64,000 nt of DNA from Apoderus coryli. Its lineage: Eukaryota > Arthropoda > Insecta > Coleoptera > Attelabidae. This document shows, one piece after another, positions 1 to 10,254 of the stretch (positions within the stretch are counted from its first letter, which is position 1; each line of letters starts with the position of its first letter). Below the pieces are notes generated by a model. That model searched no databases, was not told the origin of the DNA, and saw only the letters and a program-made list of their open reading frames with translations. Position numbers and translations under genes: made by a program. The stretch spans positions 6,544,001 through 6,608,000 of the forward strand of contig OU452198.1 of NCBI GenBank assembly GCA_911728435.2, read 5' to 3'.

Positions 1-318
1 AAGAAAAGTCAACTGAAAAAAAATATATAAAAATATTTTTTTTCGAACGTCATTAAAAGTGGTCTTATAGATAGATAGATAGTTTATTACAATATTCGAA
101 AAATACAGTTTGTCAATATAAATACAATACTTGCAAATACAACACAAATACAAATCACATAAAAATATATACGACAATATACAACAATTAGGACAATACT
201 GCACAACAAAACAACGCAATATTGCCAACAAGAATCAAGAACTCTACAACCAATCACTCTCAAGAAATTCATCGACAGAGTAAAACCAGTGCTTTAACAA
301 ATATGTCTTTATTTTAGT

Positions 319-1638
319 TTAAAATAATTTGTAGTTAAACGACCGAATCTGCTTCGGTACCTTATTATAAAATTTGGAATTAAGAGAGTTCTTTTTAGAT
401 TTTGTTAGTCTATATTTTGGAATGATCAACAAATCAGCCGACCGAGTACTGTAGGTATGATTACTAGAGTGAGGCCGCAGTGAATCCCGAATTGAATGGA
501 TCTCCAATAAGGTATGATAGATAAAAACACACGGCAATGACATTATACCGTGGTTTACAAAATGCGGCTTGCAATGGTCAAGTGGCCCAACGCCAACCAG
601 TATTCTGACTGCCCTCTTTTGCAATCTGAAAATTCTCAAGGCGTGCGAAGAACCACCCCAAAGCACGATGGCGTAAGTCAAGTGTGAATGGAAAACCCCA
701 AAGTATGCCGTTCTAAGGACATGAAAATTTAAGTAACACGCAAGCTGTCTAAGCAAAAATAGAGCACTGGACAACTTGCGACTTAGGTGTTCGATGTGAG
801 AGTACCAGTTAAGATTGTCATCTAAATAGACTCCAAGCACTTTGACAGTGTCACCACTGATATGTGAGAAATTAGGAGACAGCTTCAGAACATTGCACTT
901 GTCCTCGTTAAGCCTTAACCCGTTCGCACCAAACAACCATTTCTTGGCTGCATTCAAGACCGAAAGGGATATAGTGTTCAGATTGTCAAAACTTGAACTA
1001 CTCGACACAAAACTGGCATCATCTGCAAAAAGGGACGGAAATGAGATATCTGACATATAATGGGATATATTATTAATGTATATAATGAAAAGTAATGGGC
1101 CAAGCACAGAGCCCTGAGGCACCCCATAGCTCACCCTTTTAAGAAAACATGTTTCACCGTTGAACTCGACCAGCTGCTGTCTCTCAAACAGGAAAGATTT
1201 AATCAACCCCAAAGGTATCCCCCTCACTCCATCGAAAGACAGCTTTTCCAGAAGGGTATCATGGGAAATGCAGTCAAAAGCCTTAGACAAATCAGTCGTG
1301 GTCAATACAAAGTGTTTACCATTCTCAAAAGACGCAATTACATCGCCCACAACACTCAGGATCGCTCCGGTTGTTGTTCGCCCTCTCCTAAAACCAAACT
1401 CACATGGAGAGAGTAGATCGAACTGTTCGAAATAATCCGAAAGTCGGGCCTTTAACAAGACCTCGAGTTCCTTAGAAAATATAACAGTAATTGTAATGGG
1501 TCGATAATTATTCAAATCGTCAGCATTACCAGACTTTAGCAAAGGGATTACCTTTCCAATCTTAAAGCACTTCGGAAAACAACCCTTCGAAAAACATAAG
1601 TTTATTAGGTTAGTGAGTGGCGCAACTAATACGTCCAC
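319..1638 (-). pseudogene. LINE reverse transcriptase, ORF2 C-terminal part
   Basis: The 439-residue open frame contains the fingers motif with NNYRPIT (residues about 43-49), QFGFR-like CEFGFRRG, motif A with TTDLSKAFDCISH, motif B GVPQGSVLGPLLF and the catalytic motif C as FADD, followed by a thumb/connection region ending in a YNKVPKQIRSF-like stretch. These are diagnostic of a non-LTR retrotransposon polymerase that copies its own RNA at a nicked chromosomal site. All catalytic aspartates seem present. The frame is cut off from the endonuclease ORF upstream (1678-2541): roughly 60 codons of the linker appear deleted and the frames differ. It is therefore a recent but inactive copy. Confidence 0.85.
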
Positions 1639-1677
1639 ACAGCTTTTAACAAAATATAGCTGTTCAACCCATAAATA

Positions 1678-2541
1678 TCACAAGATGACGAATTTTTCAA
1701 ACCCGGCCGCCGAACATTGCGAATGGGTAGGTAAACCTTCAATAATCCTCACAGCAACCGAAGCGAAATAGTCATTAAAGTCGTCAGCAGAAATACCAGA
1801 CTCAATGTGATCTCTCGATTTGCGACTGCCAATATAGTTCACCAAACGCCAACCGTCTCTGGCTATATTCGCAGATCTTAAGAGATACTGGTCGCAGGCG
1901 TTCCTCTTTGCACACATCAAATCTTTCTTAAACTCAGCGTTCAGCATGTTGTAAAAATCCCAGTCTTCGCGTCTTTGTGTGCATTTACACACATCACTAA
2001 CAGTAGATAAAATTGATCTCTTGCTTTCTAGCTCTGGACTATGCCAACGAATAGGCCGACGTTTTTGTTTAACCATAGGAAAACAATCATTTACTAACCC
2101 ATTTAATAGGTTGACGAATCCAGTAGCCAAATCAGCCGGATCGGCATCAGAGTGGAAAAACAAATTCCAATTTACGTTAGAATTAACACTCACATCCTGC
2201 TTTAAAGTCATATACTGACCCATGTGATCCGAAAAACCGGCATCCAGCACTCCCACCCGCCATCCATCAGGATCCAAATTTGTTGCGATATTATCAATAC
2301 ATGATTTTGAGTACCTGGTAATTCGAATATGTTCGGATATTGTAACCGACATACCAAACGACTCAAGAATACAAGTCAATGAGGTTAAATGAGAAGAGGG
2401 GGCATTGAAGTCAATATTAAAATCCCCCAAAATTACAACATCATGTGTCGCTGCAGACAAGTATGTCAAAACAGATTCAAGCGCACCAAGAAACTCGAAG
2501 ATGTCTCCATTAGAACAGGATCTATAAAGAACAAGTGCCAT
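1678..2541 (-). pseudogene. LINE APE-type endonuclease, C-terminal half
   Basis: The 287-residue frame shows the endonuclease signatures YRSCSNGD (a degraded YRxPNGD), ILGDFNIDF (residues about 38-46) and SDHMGQ (residues about 104-109), the last including the catalytic Asp-His pair. These belong to apurinic-type endonucleases that nick the target DNA for LINE insertion. The N-terminal half of the domain with its metal-binding Glu is missing. The open frame extends a few codons upstream of the first ATG before hitting a stop, consistent with an arbitrary truncation point, so the start has no meaning. It continues into the linker towards the reverse transcriptase at 1638 after a deletion and frameshift. 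Confidence 0.8.
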
Positions 2542-2565
2542 TAGGCCCGAAAATATTCCAAAAAT

Positions 2566-3065
2566 ATCGTCCTCAGGCAGTCATCTTTAACACCCTGTAT
2601 CTTTGTAAATAAGGACTTTTCGAAAAATTACAATTTAGGTTTTTTTCATGATTAGACGTCCCCAATTCCCTCACAAATTTTGACCACCACATTTTAGAAA
2701 CACCTTGTATTTTTTATATTTTAATTTTTACGTAAATTTAGTATATTATTTTGATAATAACGTTATAGTAAATAAGTTGAAACAATAGTACAACAAATTA
2801 TAAGATGTTGTTTTTGACGTTTAAATAAAAAAATCTTTGAGTTGCCACAAATAAAGTCTAATGATAACTAATAGGCCGAAACCGGTTGGCTCATTATAGC
2901 GAATAAAAAACAGTCTGTTGCAAGAGTTGGGTAGGTATTTATTTTAGATATAATATTGAACATGAATGGCTAATTTGAGAAATTGAAGGCGATTTATAAT
3001 ACAGAAAAAAAATCAGTTGTGTCGCCCCAAAACTTTCCCGACACGATATAATATAAGCAAAAATA
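2566..3065. repeat. Decayed mariner-tip repeats flanking the LINE and the DD41D element
   Basis: Two tips resembling mariner ends (ACACCCTGTA at about 2571, ACACCTTGTA at about 2690) lie here. The last 45 bases or so before 3066 match a sequence near 26060-26105, which is the unfilled relative of the DD41D insertion site. I see no open frame that looks like a protein. Confidence 0.5.
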
Positions 3066-3067
3066 TA

Positions 3068-3407
3068 CAGGGTGGTCCAACGAAAAGTTTGCACCTAGCT
3101 TTTCTCTTTTTTTTGTAGTCGAATGCGAAAATGCTCGGACACGTCGATTTTGCTTTTGAGGGGGACACATTTTAAACATATTTTTCGATCTGCGCCTTTA
3201 ACCCCCTAGCGGGGGTGAGTAACAACCCTAAAATTTTAAATGGAAAGAGGGGTCTAATGACATATCATTTGAAAGGACACAAAATTGTCTTTCTAATGAT
3301 ACCCTATTTGTCGAATTTTACTAAAACAGTTAATACGAAAACGACTTTAAAGACATTAAGCCGATAATTTTGGTATTAATGAGAAATACAAATAAGTTTT
3401 AATTATT
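3068..3407 (+). repeat. Left terminal inverted repeat of the DD41D element
   Basis: About 340 bp reading inward from CAGGGTGGTCC. Its reverse complement is 4815-5154, with only scattered differences by eye. Weaker similarity continues a few bases further inward. Confidence 0.9.
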
Positions 3408-3636
3408 ACGACTGAAAACAACTACAATCATTTCTAAATTATTTACTTTGAAGAAAAACGGGATTTCAAAAACACTATCTTATTTATCAGAACTAAATTC
3501 CTCACTAATCGTTTGCGTTTTTTGTTGAAATAAAAACTGCAGATACGTGTAGGAAAAGAATTTACACCGTTTATTTTAGTCTTTTCATTGATTCAGTTTG
3601 GTTGCTTCTCAAGTTATTTTACTTTTACCGTACAAA

Positions 3637-4710
3637 ATGATTTATTCCATTCTAGAACGAGTTGAAATTGTTAAACTTTATTTTCAAAATAATAGTAGTG
3701 CTAGACTTACGGCTCGCTTATTTAATGAGAGACATCCCGATAAAAATGTGAATGATGTGTACGTTGGCAAGTTAGTTAAAAAGTTTGTAGATACCGGATC
3801 TGTCTGTAATGTAAAACACCAGCCGCAGAAACCGATCAGAAATGAAGCTGTGGAAGTCGCTGTTTTAGGGCATGTTGAAATGGATCATAGTCAAAGTACC
3901 CGTCAACTAGCTGAAGCCTCAGGTGTCTCCCGTTCGTCCATAATACGAATTTTAAAAGCGTACAAATTTCATCCGTACAAAATCAAATTAGTACAGGAAC
4001 TAAATGAGGATAATCCTGATAGAAGGCTGCAATTTTGTGAAGCAATGAGCCAGCGTTTAATTGAAGATCCGCAATTATTATTTAACATTTGTTTTTCCGA
4101 CGAATGCACATTTTATTTGAATGGAGCTGTAAATAGGCACAATTGCCGTTACTGGGATGACAGTAACCCACATTTATTCCGTGAGGTTCATACCCAGTAT
4201 CCTCAAAAAATAAACGTCTGGTGTGGCATATTAGGAAATCATATTATAGGACCACTTTTTATTCCTGGAAATTTAACTGGTGAAGTGTACCTAAACATGC
4301 TTGAAGACACAATTGATCCTTTAATAACACAAATAATAGAAGATGACCAAAATCATACTGCTGATCGGCTTTATTTCCAGCAAGATGGAGCACCTCCGCA
4401 CTATGTGGCTCCTGTAAGACAGTTCTTAGATGACCGGTTCCCTGGACGGTGGATTGGAAGGAGGGGCCCAATTGAATGGCCTGCCAGGTCACCGGATTTA
4501 TCGCCTTTAGACTTTTTTCTTTGGGGGCACTTAAAAAATAAATGTTTTGCCACGAAGCCCGAGTCCATAGAAGATCTTCGCCAACGCATTACAGAAGAGT
4601 GCAGAAACATAACACCTGATATGCTACAAAATGTTAGAAATAGATTTGAACAAAATCTGTATTATTGTATGGAATCAAATGGGTCACATTTTCAACATTT
4701 GTTAATGTAA
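3637..4710 (+). CDS. DD41D mariner-like transposase
   Basis: This is a 357-residue transposase that cuts the element out and inserts it at TA. The ATG at 3637 is chosen because the frame upstream opens only at a TTG. Residues 1-60 form a helix-turn-helix of the DUF4817 type. A second helix-turn-helix follows (about 80-110: TRQLAEASGVSRSSIIRIL). The DDE core then has FSDECTF (D155), QQDGAPPH (D250) and SPDLSPLDFFLWG (D292). There are 41 residues between the second and third Asp, which defines the DD41D rosa/visitor lineage rather than classical DD34D mariner. The C-terminus ends in the usual SNGSHFQHLL block. No stop or frameshift interrupts it. An AATAAA at 4717 would provide polyadenylation. 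Confidence 0.93.
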   Translation: MIYSILERVEIVKLYFQNNSSARLTARLFNERHPDKNVNDVYVGKLVKKFVDTGSVCNVKHQPQKPIRNEAVEVAVLGHVEMDHSQSTRQLAEASGVSRSSIIRILKAYKFHPYKIKLVQELNEDNPDRRLQFCEAMSQRLIEDPQLLFNICFSDECTFYLNGAVNRHNCRYWDDSNPHLFREVHTQYPQKINVWCGILGNHIIGPLFIPGNLTGEVYLNMLEDTIDPLITQIIEDDQNHTADRLYFQQDGAPPHYVAPVRQFLDDRFPGRWIGRRGPIEWPARSPDLSPLDFFLWGHLKNKCFATKPESIEDLRQRITEECRNITPDMLQNVRNRFEQNLYYCMESNGSHFQHLLM

Positions 4711-4716
4711 CGTTTT

Positions 4717-4722
4717 AATAAA
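4717..4722 (+). promoter_or_regulatory. Polyadenylation signal AATAAA after the transposase
   Basis: AATAAA starts seven bases after the last base of the transposase stop codon and lies inside the transposon, upstream of the right inverted repeat. Confidence 0.6.
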
Positions 4723-4814
4723 TCAATTTAACAGCTTGTTTACTTTTTTTACAAAGCAATGTTAAAACTAACAAACATTGGAATGTACTAACGATTGCAG
4801 GTGTTTTCACTCGC

Positions 4815-5154
4815 AATAATTAAAACTTATTTGTATTTCTCATTAATACCAAAATTATCGGCTTAATGTCTTTAAAGTCGTTTTCGTATTAACTGTTTTA
4901 GTAAAATTCGACAAATAGGGTATCATTAGAAAGACAATTTTGTGTCCTTTCAAATGATATGTCATTAGACCCCTCTTTCCATTTAAAATTTTAGGGTTGT
5001 TACTCACCCCCGCTAGGGGGTTAAAGGCGCAGATCGAAAAATATGTTTAAAATGTGTCCCCCTCAAAAGCAAAATCGACGTGTCCGAGCATTTTCGCATT
5101 CGACTACAAAAAAAAGAGAAAAGCTAGGTGCAAACTTTTCGTTGGACCACCCTG
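4815..5154 (-). repeat. Right terminal inverted repeat of the DD41D element
   Basis: Reverse complement of 3068-3407, ending ...GGACCACCCTG next to the TA at 5155-5156. Confidence 0.9.
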
Positions 5155-5293
5155 TATAACCTATGCGTAACGAAACAGAATTTTAATAATAATTATTATT
5201 ATTAAAATAATAACAATATTATTTTCATTATTTGCAATAAACTAACGTAACAAACTAACAACTTTATTCAAAAATTAGAAAAAAAAAACTATT

Positions 5294-5359
5294 GCCATCG
5301 TTGGCATTCGAACTCAAAACCTTTCGCATGCGAAGCGCACGCTCTATCAATGACGCCAC
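5294..5359 (-). repeat. tRNA-Ala-like pseudo-tRNA / SINE head
   Basis: Read on the minus strand, this contains an A-box-like GTCATTGATAGAGCG, an anticodon-arm-like segment with loop TTCGCAT (anticodon CGC if tRNA-Ala), and a B-box-like GAGTTCGAATGCC. Spacing fits a tRNA, but the acceptor stem is poor. I read it as a tRNA-derived repeat, not a functional tRNA. Confidence 0.45.
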
Positions 5360-5562
5360 AAAACCCTCTTTGAAGGTTCCAACTACTTAACTGGTGACAG
5401 AATTTTCAAATATAGCAGTAGGAGTCGAGTGATATATCATTTGAAAACATTTTTTATCTGCTTTCCAGCGATGATAGCTTACTTTTGATATAATGATATA
5501 TGAATTGCGTTTAAAATGTCACCAGTTAGGTAGTTGAAACCTATAACTCTTATTCGAATATT

Positions 5563-5597
5563 TCGCACGCGGAAGGTTCGAATCCCACCTCTGGAAA
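5563..5597 (+). repeat. tRNA 3'-half-like fragment
   Basis: The segment TTCGCACGCGGAAGG followed by TTCGAATCCCACC resembles an anticodon-arm 3' side plus T-arm. It lies in the opposite orientation to the tRNA-like segment at 5294-5359, across an inverted repeat. Confidence 0.4.
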
Positions 5598-6703
5598 TCG
5601 TTTTTTATTTCTAATGTTTGTTGTTGTTTGTTTGTTTGTTTGGCCTTTACCTTTTTAGGTAATCTTTGTAATTCTTGGACCTACAGTTTAGCGTGGAATC
5701 CGAACCACGGTCCTCGACCGCCAGATGCCAGCACCCACGACTATATAGTCAATAACTACTTGGCATAGGCAGCAAATCTACCGACTCGACCGGGAGCGCC
5801 GTCCACCCATCCAACCACCATCCACGCGACTAGATACTGCGATATCATAATCACGTCGATGCGCGCTTGCACATGTGGGCATCTCCCGGCCCTTTTAAAT
5901 GTTTGAATAAAGTAGTTAGTTTATTGGAAATAATATAATTTATTATTAAAATTCTGTTTCATTACGCAGGTCATATACAATACCCTGGTCGCACTGCAAC
6001 TACGACGATCATGTTTTCGGCAATTCTAGTTATTTTCGCAATGAAATGTTGTTGACAAAGCAGTGACATGATGTAAAAAAAACAACAATAATAGTAAATC
6101 TAATGACGACACGCGTGATAGCATGTAAGATTTTACCGATGGGATAATACGTGACCTCACGTGACGTTATAATAGTCTGTCTGCACCTTAATGGTTTTCA
6201 ATAATATAGGTACAACAGACAAGTCTTCTTAGTGAAATTTTTTTTACTTGTAAATGTGTTTAAAATATGTTTTTCTTTTTTCATTTTAATTAAGTTTAAC
6301 TAAATATACAGGGTGATTCATTATGGTTGCAACAAACGAAAACTGGGAATTCCTGAAAACAATTCAAGCATTTTTTGCCATTCATCCCGTCATCGCAAAT
6401 GCTTCGTTATCGAGATACAGGGTGTCCAAATTTAGTGGTCACATTAGCTTTTTTGTTCATTTCTCAAAAACTAGCTAACCGATTCTGCCAAAATTTTCGC
6501 TGTCGCTGGCGACGGTTGCTATGATACTGCTACCGTTGTTGTTTTATGAAAGCACTGTCCTCCAAGCGATAGTCGCTCGGTCTAGCGATCGTCGCAAGCC
6601 GCCTGCTCTCAGAGCAAATATAGTCGCTGCGGCCAGCGACTATTCGTTATAATGTTTAAATGAAAGTCAAATCTCCACAAAATAAATTTAATAGAAACCA
6701 TCG

Positions 6704-6746
6704 GCCATACATGTTTCGGGACTAGACCAGTCCCATCATCAGTGGC
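6704..6746 (-). ncRNA. Hammerhead-ribozyme-like motif, family A
   Basis: On the minus strand: stem I GCCA/UGGC, core CUGAUGA, one extra U, stem II GGGAC/GUCCC with loop UGGUCUA, then GAAAC and cleavage triplet GUA. Type I hammerheads of this kind are known from Penelope-like retroelements and retrozymes. Upstream sequence on the opposite strand (CTCCACAAAATAAATTTAAT) is shared with the copies at 43.1-43.4 kb. The extra base before stem II departs from the canonical core. Confidence 0.6.
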
Positions 6747-7329
6747 ATGTCAACAATCGAACAAACACAACATTAAGACGTACAATGTTTCATTATATTT
6801 CTATTGAAGCCTGGAAAACACACCTCATTCTTAGTTCGTTATCAATATGAATATGTGCAATTATCAATTAACTTACCATTTTATGGAAAAATATTTGAAT
6901 TATAAAAAAAATTTTAATTAAAATTACAGTTACATATTTGGTCTAATTTTCTTTTATATATCATACTTTTCTTTGTTTTTTAATAAAGTTAAAACTATGT
7001 AACTATTTGTTTTTTGTTAAAGCTGGAATGGCAAGAACGTCATCGACAAACGTAATGAAAAATTTCTTTTTGTTGGTATGAATATGAGTTGTGTTATAGG
7101 CGATAGGCTCCAGGCTCCAATTTACAACATGCTCTTAAAATAACAGACAAATAAAGCTTTAGTAATAATTAACTAATCCAGAAATTTTCATACTGATAAA
7201 TCTAAATGAGTCACTCAGGAGTATGATCAGTTTACTGTATTATAAAAGGAACGGTGTAAGATTTTTCAATTATATTAATACATGTGTGGAGTTAGGTTGT
7301 CTTCAAGGCTCATAAATTTTACTAAAAGA

Positions 7330-7657
7330 AACAGACTATTCGTTAGTTTCGTTTGGTTTTTAATGTAGTTTTTCCTCAGCAGTTATTGGATACAAAACTC
7401 TATTGGAAGAATTACATCTGATATCATCCTTGATTAAATTTAATACGTAATTAAATTGATGTGGATTCTTTCTAAAAAATTTGCGAAATTTTCAGTCGTC
7501 GGGTTTCTATTAATTTTGTGAAAAAACCCGCCTCCCGCCTAGAGATGTACATCGGATGGACTCCATTTCGTTGTGCGATACACATTTGAAGTATGTCATC
7601 ATCTTCTGCCTCTTCGTACAGCATATAGGCCACAAGTAATTTGCGCGTTAAACTCAT
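7330..7657 (-). pseudogene. Harbinger-type transposase N-terminal fragment
   Basis: The 61-residue frame starts MSLTRKLL and contains FFTKLIETRRLKISQIF. After a frameshift it continues with RKNPHQFNYVLNLI and PITAEEKL, the layout of the N-terminal region of PIF/Harbinger (DDE_4-type) nucleases. In that family a conserved Phe-rich helix block precedes PI(T/S)xEE(K/R)L. The reading then breaks at about 7350, and no DDE core is found. It is dead. Confidence 0.5.
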
Positions 7658-7713
7658 CCCAAAAATTAGTGAAAACTACGACACAGCCAGCACAGAACTA
7701 ACGAACAACAGAA

Positions 7714-8235
7714 CTAGACACGCGGGAAGGAAAACATACCCATAGCGATGATCGCGGAGCGACTATCGCCAGATACAGTCGCTCGGAGGAAAGTCCACCT
7801 TAAAACGTTGTCTTGATGCTTACCCAGAACCCAATTACAAAATAGTAGGCGCCTTTCATGGTCTCTAGAAAGTAGGGCCTGGACATCTTGAAGATGATAG
7901 GGATACAGCATTTCTCGATTTAATACTCTTTAAACAGTTGTTTAAGGTAATGCCAATTGAGTTGGTATTCTTCTAGTGCTTATTTTCGGATCGTCTAAAA
8001 CTAAATCCACTATATGTTTTCTTCAGTTTGAATATTTAGACGATGCGGTCGTTCGTTACCTCTCGTTCTAAGCCTGTGAAATGTAGCCGTAAACGTTTTG
8101 TGATATGGGTGACGTCTATTGGGATACCTAATTTGGTATTCTTGGGCCGCTGATCTTGAATTTGAATTGTACAAACCATAACAAAACAAAAACACCATAT
8201 CTGCATATTCTTCAATTGAAAAACTTATTTTAATT
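7714..8235 (-). pseudogene. Mariner-like transposase, N-terminal half
   Basis: Fragments in shifting frames read, in order, SIEEYADMVF, then AAQEYQIRYPNRRHPYHKTF (DUF4817-type helix-turn-helix), HRLR, PHRLNIQTEENI, and after frameshifts LYPYHLQDVQALLSRDHERR and FCNWVLGKHQDN. This order matches insect mariner-like transposases up to just before the first catalytic Asp. The coding sequence then runs into the Harbinger-like insertion. Several frameshifts show it has been dead for long. Confidence 0.7.
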
Positions 8236-8835
8236 TAGAAAAAAACATTCGCAATATTAAAAACAACTACGAAATAATAAAACAATTTTAACTAATTTAA
8301 ATTTGTTGCTGTCAAAGTTTTTTTTATTGCTGCGACATTCGTTTTCCCTGGCAACTTTGATTTTTCATTTGGTTTTCTGGTAAACGTCACTTTGATTTAA
8401 ATATACCATTAACTTGCAATTTACCGGTTTCCGTAAAAATCGTAGAAATCACACCAACGACGTAATTAACTTTTTGTAGCTTATAAGTTGCTGTTTTTGA
8501 ATAAGTAATAATTTAAAATAATGAAGCTTGTCAATGCTGTATTTAATTAATCTATGTGTAAAATTTAACCAAATGCTACGCCAGTTAATGAAAGCCAAAA
8601 TAATGCAGATTATTTTAGGTTATCGGTCCCCAAATGTCAAATTTTGTCACAATCGGTTAGCTAGTTTTTGAAAAATGAACAAAAAAGTTAATTTCACCAT
8701 TAAATTTGGACACCCTGTATCTCGATAACGAAGCATTTGCGGACATGGGTTCAATGGCAAAATGAATCTCCCGGTATAGCGATTTGTCTGTCATACAAGA
8801 TTGTAAAGAGAATAAAATTTGGAAGCTAGTGACAG

Positions 8836-9095
8836 TTTGCTATATAGGGTGTCCCATTTGAGTAAACAAAGTTGTTAGTGTTATCTGACTAAGATTTTGC
8901 TAAGATGACAAAAAATCAAAGTCACCCTGTATATAGGAAACTAATCAAGTTAGCGGCGCGGCGCTTCGATTGCGGCCTAAAACTAAACTCAAAAAAATGG
9001 AACGTGACGTGTTACTTAGTTTTGCTCTATCTATTACGGTTTAAACGGTACCGTATAAAAACATCCAAATTTTCCGACTCTGTATACGATGAGAT
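8836..9095 (+). repeat. Dispersed repeat also present at 41.4-41.6 kb
   Basis: The segment from about 8905 (AAAAATCAAAGTCACCCTGTA) through GGAACGTGACGTGTTACTTA to about 9085 recurs at about 41450-41580 with small deletions. It carries mariner-type tips on both sides (TAGGGTGTCCC at about 8847 and a CTCTGTATA remnant at about 9080). The 88-codon frame through it matches nothing I know. Confidence 0.55.
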
Positions 9096-10250
9096 TTTAA
9101 TCTGCAGAATTATTTTCAAGTATGCAAACTTCACAAATCACTGTCTCTTATTCAAAAGTCTAGTCATCTAGAAGTAAGTGACTCGATAATAATTATTTTG
9201 ATAAATCGCTACTGTATTGGAACTCCACACACACTCATCCAAAAACATATCCTTAAACAATCCTCTTATATAAATAATTGATTTTTCGTGTGCCTTTTAC
9301 TCACTAATACAAGAATAATAATTTGTTCTCGACAAAATTTGACAGTGCACACGAGCACGCAAAAAGGCGTTCCCCTTTCGGGTTAATTAAGAAAAATTAA
9401 ATATGGCCACCGTACAGTCATCTGTCTTTTTTGGGTAACGCCCCTCATTATGGCCCAGAAACAATTGCTGATCATAGTAATTATTGCACGGTAGGTATGA
9501 AGCAGTGTCGTAACAAATATTGAGCAAAAAATCGTATGTCTGGTAAAAATAAAAAAAAATAAAAAAAAGATCTCTCGTTTTAAAGGTTTTAATAAACATT
9601 TCTAAGAACACAAACGTTTTACCGCCATTTAATTAAAAAATATTCACAAGAATTTCATAAAACAAATTAACTAAAAATAAGAAGACTACATACAGAAAAA
9701 ATTCACATTAATTGCCTTATTCCTATTTCTTCCTTCTGACAGATCAGCAGCATAAAACTATCAAAATAAAATAATAATAACTACCAAAACCATTTTACAA
9801 AATAAGAAAAACACACCAATCCCGTCGAAATACAATAACTAAATTTACCGTTCGTGGTGGAACTCCTGCAACAAACAGCATTCAGCATATGCTTAAGAAA
9901 TTGTTAAGTTTAATCCTCAATGCTCTGATATTCAGGCTCTTAAAGCTAGCAGGATTTGTGTTACTTTTTTATCTCCGTGGTCCTTGCAAATGGAATAAAA
10001 CGTATCCCCAGCAAACAGTTTAACTCAGCAGGCTCATTTTTTTTATCATCCTTCTGGTCCTCCACACGCACACCTCGGAGCGCACTTAAAAAAATACAGT
10101 GGAAACCAAAATAGCGGCCCCACCTCATTTAAGAAGTTAGCATTTTTGGGCAGCGGAAAATTCTGGAATAACTTTATCACTGAAAAGATCATGTCGAGAG
10201 TCGATAAGTGTTTGCTGCGGTATAGGAAAATTATTTTATAACATGTCTCT
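9096..10250. other. No gene recognised
   Basis: AT-rich sequence with short chance frames on both strands. I recognise no protein, RNA or clear repeat end here. Confidence 0.5.
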
Positions 10251-10254
10251 AACA

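Larger units (their letters stand above)
63..2565 (-). mobile_element. 5'-truncated LINE (CR1/Jockey-like non-LTR retrotransposon)
   Basis: The minus strand carries, in order, the C-terminal half of an APE-type endonuclease, a reverse transcriptase and a 3' UTR. The 3' UTR ends with an AATAAA-like signal and a short TATC microsatellite at about 66-85, the kind of tail several CR1/Jockey-type LINEs have. The 5' end is lost inside the endonuclease domain near 2565, as expected of 5' truncation during target-primed reverse transcription. A mariner-type tip (ACACCCTGTA) abuts it at about 2571-2580. The two reading frames are offset, so the copy is dead. Clade assignment rests on motif appearance only. 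Confidence 0.8.
3068..5154 (+). mobile_element. Complete DD41D (rosa/visitor-like) mariner-family transposon
   Basis: This 2087-bp element begins CAGGGTGGTCCAAC and ends with its reverse complement. It sits between TA dinucleotides at 3066-3067 and 5155-5156, the TA target duplication of Tc1/mariner transposons. Its inverted repeats are about 340 bp each and nearly perfect by eye. The only long frame encodes a 357-residue transposase with a DD41D triad. The flanks join into a repeat that continues uninterrupted near 26060-26150, so the window holds both a filled and an essentially empty form of the site. Open frame, long matching ends and clean target site suggest recent arrival and possible activity. 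Confidence 0.93.
5157..5973. mobile_element. Inverted-repeat non-autonomous element with tRNA-like pieces
   Basis: The ends read ACCTATGCGTAACGAAACAG on the left and the reverse complement of GACCTGCGTAATGAAACAG on the right (about 5948-5970). Both are followed inward by AATTTTAATAATAA, giving inverted ends of about 35 bp around an 800-bp body. Inside, a second inverted pair (about 5388-5407 and 5518-5536, CCAACTA..TAACTGGTGAC) separates a tRNA-like segment on the minus strand from a partial one on the plus strand. A further segment containing ACAGTTTAGCGTGGAATC (about 5682) recurs near 39294. A related end lies at about 26103. There is no protein frame. Confidence 0.6.
6550..7792 (-). mobile_element. 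Harbinger-like element nested in the mariner-like one
   Basis: Both edges contain several copies of an AGCGATAGTCGCT-like palindromic motif in opposed orientation (about 6556-6650 and 7738-7792). These resemble the subterminal repeats bound by Harbinger transposases. The right edge falls exactly where the mariner transposase frame stops making sense. A Harbinger-like N-terminal fragment lies inside on the minus strand, as does one hammerhead-like motif (6704-6746). Exact ends and target duplication are not clear. Confidence 0.45.
6309..8774 (-). mobile_element. Decayed mariner-like transposon containing a Harbinger-like insertion
   Basis: The left end is CAGGGTGATTCATTATGG (TA at 6307-6308) and the right end is its imperfect complement at about 8757-8774, followed by TA. 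Inner parts of the arms match as well: CAGGGTGTCCAAATTTA at about 6418 pairs with TAAATTTGGACACCCTG at about 8700-8716, and AACTAGCTAACCGATT at about 6470 pairs near 8655. The 5' half of a transposase on the minus strand (about 7714-8235) is cut by a second element. Each arm carries a second tip-like motif inside it. Confidence 0.65.

Noticed and set aside
842..1435. Plus-strand frames of 72 and 91 codons
   Set aside because: They are antisense shadows of the LINE reverse transcriptase on the minus strand.
2870..2905. GGCCGAAACCGGTTGGC as another hammerhead motif
   Set aside because: GAAAC is present but no CUGANGA core precedes it at the right place.
2994..3179. 61-codon minus-strand frame at the left edge of the DD41D element
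   Set aside because: It lies across the transposon end and inverted repeat; no protein features.
4259..4610. Minus-strand frames inside the DD41D element
   Set aside because: Antisense shadows of the transposase gene.
5294..5359. Functional tRNA-Ala gene
   Set aside because: A- and B-box-like parts are present but the acceptor stem does not pair well, and it is embedded in a repeat.
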